This document shows positions 8,927 to 20,689 of a stretch of DNA of 64,000 nt, one piece after another. Each line of letters starts with the position of its first letter. The first letter of the stretch is position 1. A program made the position numbers and the translations under genes. Source of the stretch: Megalonaias nervosa (Eukaryota; Mollusca; Bivalvia; Unionida; Unionidae); contig JAECUM010012883.1 in NCBI GenBank assembly GCA_016617855.1, forward strand, positions 1 through 64,000, in the 5' to 3' direction. The notes beneath the pieces were generated by a model. It ran no database searches, was not told the DNA's origin, and saw only the letters and a program-made list of their open reading frames with translations.

Positions 8927-8964
8927 GGCCCTTTTCAGGGCCACTCTATTGCCTCGAAAAGATA
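8927..8964 (+). terminator. Histone-type 3' stem-loop with downstream element
   Basis: GGCCCTTTTCAGGGCC (8,927-8,942) is a perfect 6-bp stem with a UUUC loop, preceded by CCCAAA and followed by a purine-rich GCCTCGAAAAGATA (8,951-8,964). This is the full layout of a replication-dependent histone pre-mRNA 3' end. It is the plus-strand mirror of the signal at 7,744-7,781. Confidence 0.7.
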
Positions 8965-9109
8965 TCTATTCTCTCTTGCCTAAAATATTTTTAGTCGATT
9001 TTTTGTTGGATAGATTGATGTTCATCAGTCTATGTTTCTTTAATATATCTATGTCTCTGTCTATGTCTCTAACCCTGTCTCTAACCACTTCTCTCTGTCT
9101 ATGTCTCTA

Positions 9110-9450
9110 GAGTAACGCGTACTCAGGTCAGCCCCTTGCCACACTCTTCCGCCCGATTGAAGTCAGCCTCTTGCAACATTGTTGCCAGTGACCAGTACCA
9201 TGACGTCACCACTCTCAAATTTCTCTTGTCCGTAGACAGGTCCAATACATTGTCGCTATACATTCCCTATGTTCAATTTCCCTTGTCCGTATAGTAGTCT
9301 ATCATGATAAAATCCTCTTGCCCATATAGTGCCGGGACCCTGTCTGTAATGCTAATTCCCATTGTTCGTATAATTTTTGTCCGTATAGTGCAAACACCCA
9401 AATTTAAAATAGAAATAACATTGTCTGTATAGTGCCCCCATTCACTACCC
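9110..9450. repeat. Degenerate subterminal repeats at the right end of Polinton copy 1
   Basis: Short units such as TTGTCCGTATAGTG, TGCTAATTCCCATTGT and AGTGCCGGGACCC recur here and match the arms of the element at 16,027-22,435 (for example near 18,811 and 22,120). CRE-like TGACGTCA occurs at about 9,200. This looks like the decayed terminal inverted repeat of the first Polinton; the end may be at CACTAC near 9,448. Confidence 0.5.
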
Positions 9451-12400
9451 ATATTTCCATATCATACATTAAGGATTGATTTAAAAGTAAAAATGGTTCA
9501 CAAGATGTGTAGAGGCAAGGCTAAAATACAATAACGGCACAAAGCATTCTAACGTCTTAAGAAAGTGCCATTCACTATTAATTATTTATATTAATTGATG
9601 TGAAACATGAAGTAGGCCTAACTATCTTGAAGACCGGTTATGTTATTGACACGAAATATACAGTCTCAAGTCTGTAGATTAATCCATTAATCACTACTAA
9701 AATAATATAATTTATTTTAGGATTGTATGTATCAGTTTCACGGCTTGATAACTCTACACCCTGGCCACTAAGCAAGCGCCTCTGATATCTAGCAATTTAC
9801 CATTCAATACTGGAGATTATCCTCCGATCACCTTAGCGGACATGTTGTATATTAAGAGTCTAACAAAGTAATTCCAAACACTTGACCTCTTGACCTGTTA
9901 CTACTTTATAGTCATTAACTAAATAACGGACGGAAGCAACACCAACAAGTTTTGTTTAGAACGTATGAAATAATTTAATTATCCAAGGTATACACGAAAA
10001 TGTGAGAGGAACTGACATTATTATGAAATGAATCCAACATAATCGTGAACAAGTTTGAATTTAGTCCTAAGGAACCACACGTTCAGTATAAATTTCAGAA
10101 CCGGAAATGTACTGGTCCACCAAGAATAGTGATATGACAGTGGGCGCTTTAGACCTCTCTGCCACCCGGGGCCGCTATATTGTTTGTATCCGTCTTATGG
10201 ATCTACAATATTAGAGTCGGATTGCTGTCACTCTGCACCACCACCGCTAAGTAAGTGCCTCTGCTCTCTGCCGCTTTGCTATATATTTTTGGTTATTATC
10301 CCTATGCCGACCACCCTCGCGGAAACGCTTTTATGTTAAGAGTCTTAAAGACTTGTACCAGACACTAGGGCCGTCTATCTTTCTTTGGTGTGATGATTTG
10401 TTAAGGTCAATCTAATAAATGTCTTGACTTTAATTTGAGCTAAGTAAAATTCTTCGTAAAACGGTGTTCACTTATGTTTTGCAAAACGTAAAATTGCCTG
10501 TAGTGGTTAAAGCACTTCCTTTGTCAAATTTTCAGTTTCGGAGGTGGGTAAGTTTTGCATTTTGTTAAGCTCTTCAATTCATAGGTATATCTGGCATGAA
10601 GTCCGTATACCATGATGCCCAAAAGGAATGGATCAGTTTTTTTTAATACAGTAACTAATGAAATTTGGGATAGCTGTATCTAAAGGTTGGAAAAGCATCC
10701 CCAATAGATAGAAGATCGGTGTAATGGTCAGGCTACTAACATGTTATGTAAAATGGGAATATTTCAAAACTTGTGTGACGGAGATAACTGGATTTCATAA
10801 TTTCTAGGCATATACCCTGAAGTGTACAATGATACTTTTTAGTTTCCTGTTCAGGTTACGTTCTTAATCGGAAATTCTTTTTTAAAAATAACACCTTAAA
10901 ATTTTAAGTTGGTTTTCAACGGCTTTGCGAATGATTCCGCCATTGTTGCATTAAAACTGTATTAATGCAAATAGATTTACTGACGAATAAGGAGAATTCA
11001 TTCTTCAGTAACTTTAGGAAGTCCATGCTGTTCTTTTCCCCGCTAAAGGGTGCTATGTATTCAACTTACTATCAATAGCATGGCCTTCTTAAGGGTAACA
11101 CTGCGACTATTTTGACAAATGTTGATTTCCTGGACATTCTCTCAGTTGATTGTCCGTCATCAACTACTTCAGTACTTTGTTAGGAAAATATAGTTTATTT
11201 TTACAAAAATTATTATTTTCTCCTAAAGGATTACTGCTTTAATATTAGGAACATCAAAGTACTAGGCCCGGCCACCCGGACCACGACTGAGTTTGCACTA
11301 CGCGGGAATACCCGGACCATCTTGATTTTAAGATAAAAATGTGATCTTGCCGGATCACTTTACCCCCCTCCCCCATAGTCTTTCTTATTGTAGGTGGTGA
11401 ACCAGATAAATGGGGGAGGAGTTACCAGACCCGATCCTGCCGGGTGCAAGGACCCAGAACCCGGTAAAATTTCCCTATCCATCCATCCTTATTTATGATT
11501 GGAAATTACAAGAGGTCCCTGAATCAATTATTCAGGATATTTTGCAGTCAAAACATTTTGAGATGCAGCATGGGATGACATTCACGACATGATATCACTT
11601 GACAAATCTATACCGTCTGCTTACAGTTATTGTGACCCTGGGCAGAGAACACGTTATGACTATGCCTGCTAGTAGACTATAAGTATTGGATAATGGGGGT
11701 TTGGAGTCACTTTTTCAGGCAAAGGTGTCACTCAAACGTAGAAAAATGTTTTCTGTTCATGTAGCCAAACGCAGGGAAAAAATGGAAATTGGGGTTCTGG
11801 GTCACTTTTTCGGGGGGGGGGGCGGCACTCAGACACAGAAAAAGTGTGGGTTCTGAGCACTTTTTCAGGGGTGGTTACTCCAATGCAAAGAAACGTTTTT
11901 CTATGGATATATATTTACACATCTGCAACCTTGTGGACTACTGTGTATATGTAACCATTGGCAGATGCTCATATTTGTATTTACAGTTAGATTGTATGGA
12001 TAGCACAAACTCTGTCAACCCGCTGGTTATCAAAGTACTAAGAGTACACAAAAGGTTTGTATCGCTTGATCATTTGGAAGCATTCGTCTGTTTTCTGTTG
12101 GTTTTTGTTTTTTCCTCTTATCACTTTAGACTAAGAATATTTGGTAGAGTAAAGAGGTTCGTGATGCCTTATTTAAAAATTGAAATAGAAACAACATATT
12201 AAAACACATTTGGTGTGTTTTTCGACAAGCATATGATGTACACCTTCATATTCTGAATACTATATATGATTGAAGGAAATGTTCTATCTACTTTTATGGT
12301 TAAGGATGATACTTGTAATCTGGTTGTAAACAATTCCGCTGGAGACCAAACGCTCGGTTTGTACAAAATTATTTTACTACAAGTCTCGATGTGCTAGCAT

Positions 12401-12889
12401 ACTATAAATAAGAGCAACAATCAATTTTTTTTTTTTAAATTTTATAAATGCATTAGGAATGGAGCAGTCTTCCTAGAGCACAATAGCAGTAATATATAAC
12501 AGAAGTTTTTGTTTCCGCTTTATGAAAAGGGTTACTGTGTGTATGCGTTTATTCATTCATTCCATTTTTCTATCCTCCTTTCGGAGATTAATAACTAAGA
12601 GAATTGATACAGACACGAGAATGACAAGGACAAGACGCACAATTACATATATAAATCACAAACTCGTACATATAATCATACAATCACACATAGAAATTAT
12701 ATATTCATACATATATCAATATAAATACACTTTGTATGTGGAATTCTGATAGCGTTTTCTACCAATAAAATGGATGATTCTTTTATTCTCTGACTCAACA
12801 TAATATATGATGTACATAATACAATTATCAAATTTCAGAACTGGAAGAGATATTACATACAAATTTATGAGCATTGATATAGCTACGTA
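9451..12889. other. Non-coding region with diverged repeats
   Basis: No ORF here is convincing. Two diverged direct copies of about 150 bp lie at 9,745-9,890 and 10,222-10,370 (shared AAGTAAGTGCCTCTG-like and GTTAAGAGTCT segments). Three imperfect units of about 60-95 bp containing CACTTTTTC lie at 11,691-11,880. The short frames at 11,410 and 11,789 have no recognisable domain and are probably chance. Confidence 0.5.
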
Positions 12890-12897
12890 ATAATAGC

Positions 12898-13078
12898 CAG
12901 TGGCGCCACTGGGGGGGGGGGGGGTGCGGGGGCGGACCGCACCGGGTGACACCATCAGAGGCGATGACACCAAAATGGCTGTTTATAAAATTTTTGAATT
13001 TTTGTGCAGGAAGGAGGTCCATGTGGGTGACACCACGAGTTGCCGCACTGGGTGACACTAACCCTAGTGACGCCATTG
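12898..13078. mobile_element. hAT-type MITE with 8-bp target duplication
   Basis: A 181-bp segment begins CAGTGGCGCCACT and ends with AGTGACGCCATTG, giving imperfect inverted ends. It is flanked by perfect copies of ATAATAGC at 12,890-12,897 and 13,079-13,086, the 8-bp duplication typical of hAT elements. Internal sequence has a G-run and repeated GGGTGACACCA units. There is no coding capacity. Confidence 0.8.
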
Positions 13079-13201
13079 ATAATAGCTGTGCAGTCAAGTT
13101 ATCCGTGAAGTAACCCAGCTGGATAATTTTTAGTTAATTCATGTATTTGTCGTTGTTTCTTTAGTTAGCCATAAAACGTCACAAGCTAACAAACATTCAT
13201 C

Positions 13202-16020
13202 TTAGTTACAAAATTCATGGAGATTTCCTGCAGAAAATATAGCAGCTGATATCATAAAATTTATGTAGACTTCGAGGTCATTCAGTCCAAAGGTGTATGG
13301 GAATTCCCTTCCTAGTGAGTGCTGAACGACTTCTTCCTCAGATATATTATGAAGATATGCACCATATACAGTATAAAAATGATTGATAATATGCGACCAA
13401 AATAGATCCCTCATTCTTTCAGTTTTTGAACACGAGATAAACATATGAACGATAACATAATTATACGCAGTATTGCAATGTTGGCAAGTATGAAGATTCA
13501 TACTATATGGACTTACCAGAAACCTGGCCAATACTTTGACCAGTTTAAGCTCTTTGTTTGACCTAGGTATTGCCCACAAAATGGCGGGTTTAATGGAATG
13601 ATGGATATTTTAAAATTTTTGAAAAGATGGATCGTTAAAGTACATGTGCTTAAAGCAATTGTTCTCATATTCTTGAATGTGCATAACACATTTGATGCTG
13701 AAATACATCTAATCTTTTAATGTCTTTCAATCCAATCTTTGACCAAACCTCGCAACCATAAAGCGCTGTTGGAATAATAATTTTCTTGCATAGACTTGCA
13801 GTGGTTAAGTGGTTTAACTTTCATTCCGTTTTCCCAATCCCGATAAGGGAATATAGTGATTTTCTTCCTTTTGTACCTGCCTTTTCCACTTTTGCTACGC
13901 AGCTCATGTTAGCGCTCATAGGGATACCTACGTGTTCGGTAGTTTGGGAAATAGGAATAAAGTGTGGGCCAATTCTCCACTTAAAATTGCAATCGCTCTT
14001 TTGTCTGTTTTGTTTGAAAATGATAATGCAGCTCTTGGTTTCATTAATTTTAAAATTCTAGTTTACCGAGTACACGTGAGCGATATCAAGCATTGCATGT
14101 AAATGAGCAGGGGTTTTCGTTATAAGGGTGCTATCATCAGCTAACGCAGGGTTTCCAGAAGAAATTGATCTTACGATTATTCCTAATTTGGAATCTTCTA
14201 ACAACTTTAACAAATCATTAATATATACCAGATAAAGAAGCGTGGAAAGCTCTCCACCTTGTCGGACACCTTGTTTGATTGCTATAGGTTCAGATTTAGT
14301 GCCATTTATAGTTACAATGCTATAGATATTAGAGCATGATTCTATAATTACAGTGAAGAGTTTGCCAGAAATTACTAATAGGGGAAGCTTTATGAAAAGG
14401 TTCTCCTGCCATACAGTGTCAAACGCCTTCCTTATGTCCAAAAATACGGCATAGACTTTTGATTCTAATTCCAGGTTAGCGAAGAAAGCTTCATGTAATT
14501 TAAACGATGCCGTTATGCAGCTCAATCCTTTTTGGAAGCCCTGCAGTTGAGTATTAGGAAAATTTAACATGTTTAATATTTTTGTTTTGTACCATGAATT
14601 AAGTCTAATATATGCACATTTTTCAAATAGTTTACACACAACATTTTGTAAAGATACAGTCCAGTAGTTGTCAGGGCCATTTTTACACTTTCCTCCACCT
14701 TTGTAGATTGGCATAATTATGCCGACTTTCCAGTCAAATGGTATATAACAATATTGTGGTATCGCATTGAATAAATTTGTTATAGCTTCTATCAGTTTTT
14801 GGACCACATATAGATGCTGCTATTTCATCAAATTAAAATCTGCATTCAGAACGGAGTCTTTAAGATCGGTTTCTTTATTCACGGAGTATTATTGAATGAA
14901 GTATTGAATAAGTACTGAATGAAGTATTCTCTGGGGTGTACAGGTGTTTAAAGTATCTGGCAAATAAGTTGGCTATCTCTTGTGGACTAGATGATGTTTC
15001 TCAATCAAATTTTAGTTGGAAACAGCTTTTTAGAATTTCTGCCCCTATTACGTTGTTTACTGTACAATTTCCAGAAATGTCTAATATCTAACTCTGCTGC
15101 TTCATCTATATCACTAAACACGCTTTCTTCGTATGAATTCATATCCTGCTCTTGATTGTTTTAAATTCTCTCTTGGCATCATTATATTGTTTGTAGGTGG
15201 CATACCCTAGCCCCTTGGGTCTTCCATGTACAATCCATATCCTTCTAAACTGTCTAGCTCTTTCATATGCTTCATGGACATAATTGAACCAGTATATGGA
15301 TTATAAGTCTTTTTAGTTATACTATTCATTGCGGCCTCTTTTATAAGAACCACTAGTGTATTATTTAATTCTTATATTTGTTTTCGAGTTAACGGGATGA
15401 AATATAATAATTCATGTATTCCTTTCTCAACCTCTAGTTGGTGAGAGATAAGCCTTCCTGTGTCAACTGTGTGCCACGAAGGGAAGGATATATGGGGAGA
15501 GTCGGAATACCTTGAGATTGGGACAGAGAGGTTACTGTACACTACATGGTGATCTGACCCCAAAGATGTATCCTGATTTGCAAAGACCTCGCGGTCATTT
15601 ACATACTGAAACAAACATTTGCCAACAAGAATATAGTCAAGAGTTTTTTTTAAGAAGCTTAAATGTGTAACTCAATTCCTTCTTTAAGTTTGCCTTGTTT
15701 AGGACCACTAAGTTGTTTTTGTCAATAAAGTTTGTTAGTAACTGGCTTTTGTACTGCGAGCACCAAGATTGGGAAATTTCATCATATCTGGCATTAAAGT
15801 CTCCCAAGAGTATTATTTCTCCAAATGAAGCATAATATTCGAACACGAACTCCAGATTGTCAATACTTTCTTGGTAGAAATATAGGTTGTCATCGGCAGA
15901 AAGATAAAATACGAAAAGTTAAATTTTTGAGGTCATTTTTAGTTCAGTTCCTACGATTCGATCGTTACCACAATTTAGTTGTTTGAAAGAATATGCAAGA
16001 GTTTTCTTATACATTATTGC
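13202..16020 (-). pseudogene. Non-LTR retrotransposon remnant (endonuclease plus reverse transcriptase)
   Basis: Read leftwards: an APE-type endonuclease (GVAIMYKKTLAYS near 16,015; IILLGDFNAR near 15,815; SDHHVVYS near 15,555), then reverse transcriptase in 14,807-14,058 with FLDIRKAFDTVW, QGVRQGGELSTLL and ADDSTLI (the catalytic ADD box preceded by Leu instead of the usual aromatic), then a C-terminal Cys/His segment in 13,579-13,202 (CQHCNTAYNYVIVHMFISC). Stops and frameshifts are scattered throughout. The endonuclease ORF is interrupted at 16,026 by the 6.4 kb element and resumes on the far side after 22,441. Clade assignment (Jockey/CR1-like) is inference. Confidence 0.8.
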
Positions 16021-16026
16021 CACACC

Positions 16027-16516
16027 AGTAGTGTAGTGGGACGATCTAGGGTCAATGGGACTTCTATGTTAAACTGGGGTGGGTGGGTTGCACTTTGGCG
16101 TCAAGGGGAATTTAACACGGGAATTTTAACATGGGTGGGACTTTATAGCATCAAGATTTATAGCGTCAAAAGCACACCCTGGGCCGATCTAGGGACAATG
16201 GGAATTAGCATTACAAGACCCCCTGGGCCTGTCTACGGACAAGATTTATAGCGTCAATACTAATACAAGCCCGAGATTTATATATAAAGCATTACCTAGA
16301 CCTGAAATTATGTTGGCGGTGTTCATAAATTTGCATAATTATAATGATGCTATAAATAGCTATAATCAAGTGGGACCCTAATATCGAATAAAGCGTCAAG
16401 ATTTATAGCCTCAAAAGCACACCCTGGGACTGTATAGCGTCAATGGGAATTTTGTATAGCGACTAGCACACCCTGGGATAGTATAGCCTCAATGGGAATT
16501 TTGTATAGTGACAATG
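16027..16516. repeat. Left inverted arm of the 6.4 kb element
   Basis: About 490 bp nearly identical in reverse complement to 21,817-22,435. It is built of short alternating units such as TATAGCGTCAATGGGAATT and CACACCCTGGGCC. The right arm is longer because it has an extra block of these units. Confidence 0.85.
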
Positions 16517-16524
16517 GCATCTGT

Positions 16525-17045
16525 TCCCGTTTGAAGATACCTCTCCAAAACTGTGATCAGTAGTCACCATAATTATGTGAACTCTTCCGTTTGTCATGTC
16601 ATTTGTTTCAAAAACTTACACACTTACAAACTGTAAATCAGTCAATCGTTGGATGAAATAAAATCTTGAGTTGACTTGACCTTGTAAAATTCAGACATCT
16701 TAGCTTTATCCTAGTTTGGCACTGCAATGTGTCACGGAAAAAAGTGTCTAACATAAGATCTACCGTTTTTTCAGAAAGGCAACAAACACACAACTTTTTC
16801 AAGAATGACGCGAATGACATTGTACTGTATAACCCTGCCTATGGTTAACTCTAAATTCTAAAACCAAAACATGCGTTCAGAAAAAATGTAACAATGTTCG
16901 ACCTATTTTCTCTCAGTTTAGACTGTCGATAGAACAAGGCGCGTTTTGGTGCTGCTTTATTATTATTTTTTTTCCTACCCCTTAGATTTGAGAAAACTTT
17001 GGAAAATTGTTGGTAGCGTGTGCTGCGAAACACTCTAATGTGACA
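16525..17045. repeat. Dispersed repeat, copy A (second copy at 55,033-55,490)
   Basis: Starts near TTTGAAGATACCTCTCC and shares long similar stretches in the same orientation with 55,033-55,490, including AAAATGTAACAATGTT and ACCCTGCCTATGGT. No coding frame is conserved between the copies, so this is a non-coding mobile or satellite-like repeat. Confidence 0.65.
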
Positions 17046-17124
17046 ATCATTTTAGGGAAGCACGATATTTATTCGATTGTAAAATTTATGTTTAACTCTC
17101 ATAAACATTATTCTCTTATCTAAA

Positions 17125-17340
17125 ATTTTTTTTTTAGTCAGTTGGCATGACGTCTCGGTACTAGCTATACACAAACACGAATGAAAATGATTCGTGTTTG
17201 TATATAGAAATGACACAGGTGGCATGACGTCACGGTACTTGCTATACACAAATACGAATGAGAATGATTCGTGTTTGTATATAGAAATGACACAGGTGGC
17301 ATGACGTCATGTTACTTGCTACATTGTTGCAAGTGTCTAG
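17125..17340. repeat. CRE-containing tandem repeat of about 83 bp
   Basis: Each unit has a small palindrome around GATTCGTGTTTGTATATAG followed by GGCATGACGTCACGGTAC. Further copies, in the same orientation, occur at 21,300-21,430 and 21,610-21,790 with the same flanking sequence (CTACATTGTTGCAAGTGTC). Each unit brings a TGACGTCA-type site. Confidence 0.7.
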
Positions 17341-17602
17341 GAGTTAAGGAATTAAATTGATGTAGAACACGAATGGTTCGTGATTCTATGTATTTAAGTA
17401 ATTTGGTATAAGCCATCAGCCTACGAAACAGTGGGTGATTTTTTTTATAGTTGCTGTTTTTAGTACTGCTGATTGGATGATGACTTGTGTATAGAGAAAA
17501 GTTAGATTTAATGAGTGTATTAAAGTGGGTGCTATTGATAGTAACGAGTGTGTAACACTTTGAACGAAGGACATTGATGTTGACGGGAAGCACGAACACG
17601 AA

Positions 17603-17642
17603 TGACGTCATATTTGTGACGTCATGCGCATGCGCTATAAAA
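17603..17642 (+). promoter_or_regulatory. Promoter-like cluster: two CRE sites, NRF-1 palindrome, TATA box
   Basis: Within 40 bp lie two perfect TGACGTCA palindromes (17,603-17,610 and 17,617-17,624), an NRF-1-like TGCGCATGCGC (17,625-17,635) and TATAAAA (17,636-17,642). This dense, ordered set is unlikely by chance and looks like a real core promoter firing rightwards. The only frame beginning downstream (17,664-17,927, 87 codons) has no recognisable domain and runs through the hairpin, so the transcript may be non-coding. Confidence 0.55.
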
Positions 17643-17787
17643 TTTGGCGCATGGAAAATCTAAATGAAAAAATGTGATTCGCGTTCGTGTTCGGTTCGAC
17701 AAGAAGATCTAAAAGCGTCAACATCAATGTCATTCGTGAGAAGTGTAAGGGCTGAGCGACATGTTAATGGAAGAAACAGCCCCAGTT

Positions 17788-17862
17788 CACGTGGCTGTTT
17801 GTGTATATGTGTTTGGGGGTTGTCCCAAACCCCCAAACATATATACACAAACATGCCACGTG
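17788..17862. repeat. Long hairpin flanked by CACGTG
   Basis: Arms starting CACGTGGC and running through TTTGTGTATAT to TTTGGGGGTT pair over about 34 bp around a loop of a few bases. E-box-like CACGTG sites sit at both feet (17,788-17,793 and 17,857-17,862). Weaker pairing extends outward to about 17,680 and 17,925 (TTCGTGTTCG / CGAACACGAA), so the whole 245 bp is a decayed palindrome. Confidence 0.75.
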
Positions 17863-18329
17863 ATGCCAAATGGCTGTTAGACATTAACATGGAGCGAAGG
17901 ACTGAAGCGAACACGAATTTTTGGTAGTGTAAGAGATAGTCTATTTTGTGAGATTTTATCTCCTTCTCTTAAATTTTAAGATAATATTGGGTGTTTGAAT
18001 AGTGAGTATGATATAATGGATGGTATAGTGAGTGTAATGGATAGTATTTTTGTGGCGTAAGGGATAGATATTTTGTGAGCTTTCATCTCCTTCTCTTACA
18101 TTCTAAGCGAACACAAGGTATTTTGGATAGTGAGTATGATATGTTGGATAGCATGGTGATGTGATGGATAATATTTCTGTAGTGTAAAGGATAGTCTATT
18201 TTGTGAAATTTCATCTTTAACTCTTACATTCTAAGGTAACACATAACGTTTGGAGTGTGTGTGTGTATGTGTTGGTCTTTGTTTGTCCCTTTGAAACTCC
18301 CTTTATCCCTATCAAATTCATGTCACCTA

Positions 18330-18440
18330 CCTACAGTATCGCGTATTCAGGTCAGCCAGTTCAGTGACGTCACACAGTATCGAGTATTCAGGTCAGCCAG
18401 TTCAGTGACGTCACTAAAGCTAGAAATTTTTGAGGCTATA
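18330..18440. repeat. Two tandem units with CRE-like sites
   Basis: Two copies of a 42-bp unit (GTATTCAGGTCAGCCAGTTC ... TGACGTCAC). A related unit occurs at about 9,113, tying this element to the right end of Polinton copy 1. Confidence 0.6.
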
Positions 18441-18904
18441 TAGACTTGGGTTTTCCAAAGGTTGTAGCTATAAATACATACAAGGGTTTTTAAACAGAAA
18501 TTGACCAAACATTGTAGCTAAAAATAGACCTACCTGTTCCATTCCTCTTGTCGCTATACAGGCCCAATATTTTTGTTGCTAGACAGGCCCAATATTTTTT
18601 TGTCGCTAGACAGCCCCAATATTTCCCCATGTTCAATTTCCCTTGTCCGTAGGGTACAAAGTAGGGTCCCGTGAGGCTATAAATCTTGAGGCTATAGTGA
18701 AAACGATCAAATTTAATAGAGAAGTCTACGTGAGGCTATACATCTTGAGGCTAGGTACAACCCCTTACATTTATTATAGAGGTCTACGTGAGTCTATAGA
18801 TTTTGGGGCTATAGTGCCGGGACCCTTTTTCAACATAGAGGTTTACGTGGGGCTATAAATTTTGGGGCCATAGTGCTAGGACCGGTTTTTAACATTACGG
18901 TCTA

Positions 18905-19079
18905 CATTTTATGCATTCGCGTTCGCTTGTGTGGATAGTAGATATGTGTATGTTTTATGCGTTCTCGTTCGTGGATAGTATATGTGGTGTGTGTTTTTTC
19001 TTCTCTTCCTTCGTTTGTGTGGATAGTATATATGGGTGTATTTTATGCGTACGCGTTCGTTTGTGTGGATAGTATATGT

Positions 19080-19117
<38 letters not shown>

Positions 19118-20420
19118 ATGCATTCTCGTTCGTTGGTGTGGATAGTAGATATGTGTGTGTTTTATGCATTCGCGTTCGTTTGTTTCAATAGTAAGTATGG
19201 TGTGTTTATGCGTTCGCGTCCGTTTGTCTGGACAGTAAATATTGTATGTTTTTTCTTCTCTTCCCGTTTGTGTGGATAGTAGATATGGGTGTGTTTTTTG
19301 CATTCTCATTCGTTGTGTGGATAGTAAATAGGTGTGTGTTTTATGCTTTCTCATTCGTTGGTGAGGATAGTAAATAGGTGTGTGTTTTATGCATTCGCGT
19401 TTGTTGGTGTGGATAATATATGTGTGTGTGTGTTTTATGCATTCTCATTCGTTTGTGTGGATCGTAAATAGGTGTGTGTTTTATGCTTTCTCGTTCGTTG
19501 GTGAGGATAGTAAATATGGTATGTTTTATGCATTCTTGTTCGTTGGTGTGGATAGTAAATAGGTGTGTGTTTTATGCTTTCTCATTCATTGGTGTGGATA
19601 GTAAATAGGTGTGTGTTTTATGCTTTCTCATTCGTTGCTGAGGATAGTAAATATGGTATGTTTTGTGCATTCGCGTTCATTGCTGTGGATAGTAAATAGG
19701 TGTGTGTTTTATGCTTTCTCATTCGTTGGTGAGGATAGTGAATAAGTGTGTTTTATGCTTTCTGATTCGTTGGTGTGGATAGTAAATAGGTGTGTGTTTT
19801 ATGCTTTCTCATTCGTTGGTTTGGATAGTAAATAGGTGTCTGTTTTATGTTTTCTCATTCGTTGGTGAGGATAGTAAATATGGTATGTTTTATGCATTAA
19901 CGTTCGTTGGTGTGAATAGTAAATAGGTGTGTGTTTTATGCATTCTCGTTCGTTGGTGGGGATAGTAAATATGGTATGTTTTATTCATTCGCGTCCGTTG
20001 GTGTGGATATTAAATAGTTGTGTGTTTTATGCTTTCTCATTCGTTGGTGAGGATAGTAAATAGGTGTATGTTTGATGCATTCTCGTTCGTTGGTGCGGAT
20101 AGTAAATAGGTGTGTGTTTTAAGCTTTCTCATTTGTTGGTGTGGATAGTAAATAGGTGTGTGTTTTATGCTTTCTGATTCGTTGGTGAGGATAGTAAATA
20201 GGTGTGTGTTTTATGCTTTCGAGTGAGGATGGTAAATAGTTGTGTGTTTTATGTTTTCTCATTCATTGGTGAGGATAGAAAATAGATGTGTGTTTTATGC
20301 ATTCTCGTTCGTTGGTGTGAATAGTAAATAGATGTGTGTTTTATGCATTCTCGTTCGTTGGTGAGGATAGTAAATAGGTGTGTGTTTTATGCATTCTCGT
20401 TCTTTGGTGAGGATAGCATA
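18905..20420. repeat. Minisatellite array of about 46-bp units
   Basis: More than thirty imperfect copies of a unit containing GGATAGTAAATAGGTGTG and TTTTATGCTTTCTCATTCG. A (GT)n run lies at about 19,080-19,112. The array resumes at about 20,690-21,050 after a 270-bp interruption that holds a histone-type stem-loop. Long frames on both strands across it are artefacts of the repeat. Confidence 0.85.
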
Positions 20421-20642
20421 TAATATGTAAAGTGAGTGTAAAGGATGTTTTCGTTCACGTCCGTGCTTGACGTATATAACGCGGAACGCTATTATAGACC
20501 AGACTGAAAAAACGCAAGTGTCTCTTGGTTTTGATTGTTTAGAATATTAAGGACCTACACTCACACACTCACACACGTACATCATAATGTTAAAAAAAAA
20601 AGGGAATTTGAGTTTTGATTGATTTTGGCAAAATGAATAGTA

Positions 20643-20680
20643 TCTCTTTTCGAAAGAAGTGAGTGGCCCTGAAAAGGACC
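20643..20680 (-). terminator. Histone-type 3' stem-loop inside the 6.4 kb element
   Basis: Minus-strand GGTCCTTTTCAGGGCC (20,680-20,665) followed by a purine-rich TCGAAAAGAG, the same as at 7,744-7,781. About 150 bp around it (20,520-20,690) match 7,640-7,790, so it was copied together with its flank. A matching but decayed plus-strand partner (mismatched stem, intact CTCGAAAAGATA) lies at 21,055-21,090 and corresponds to 8,927-8,964. Confidence 0.65.
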
Positions 20681-20689
20681 TTATTCGCG

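Larger units (their letters stand above)
1..9450. mobile_element. Polinton/Maverick (adintovirus-like) copy 1, left-truncated by window
   Basis: Gene content defines it: minus-strand remnants of protein-primed DNA polymerase B, retroviral-type integrase with chromodomain, penton, pVI/pX-like protein, major capsid protein and adenain-type protease, plus small conserved proteins between them. The right end is inferred near 9,450, where degenerate subterminal repeats stop. Those repeats resemble the arms of the element at 16,027-22,435. The left terminus lies outside the window. Most genes carry frameshifts or stops; the BIR, membrane-protein and zinc-knuckle ORFs are open. No packaging ATPase was recognised here. 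The set of genes is directly visible; the exact boundaries are inference. Confidence 0.85.

Noticed and set aside
11410..12202. Two short frames as possible host exons
   Set aside because: No domain, no splice-site pattern that I could defend, and the second overlaps a tandem repeat and G-run.
17664..17927. An 87-codon protein downstream of the promoter cluster
   Set aside because: Its ATG is only 28 bp from the TATA box, probably at or before the start site, and most of the frame is the hairpin.
18905..20420. Regularly spaced repeats that might suggest a CRISPR array
   Set aside because: Units are imperfect tandem repeats with no unique spacers and no cas genes; this is a minisatellite in animal DNA.
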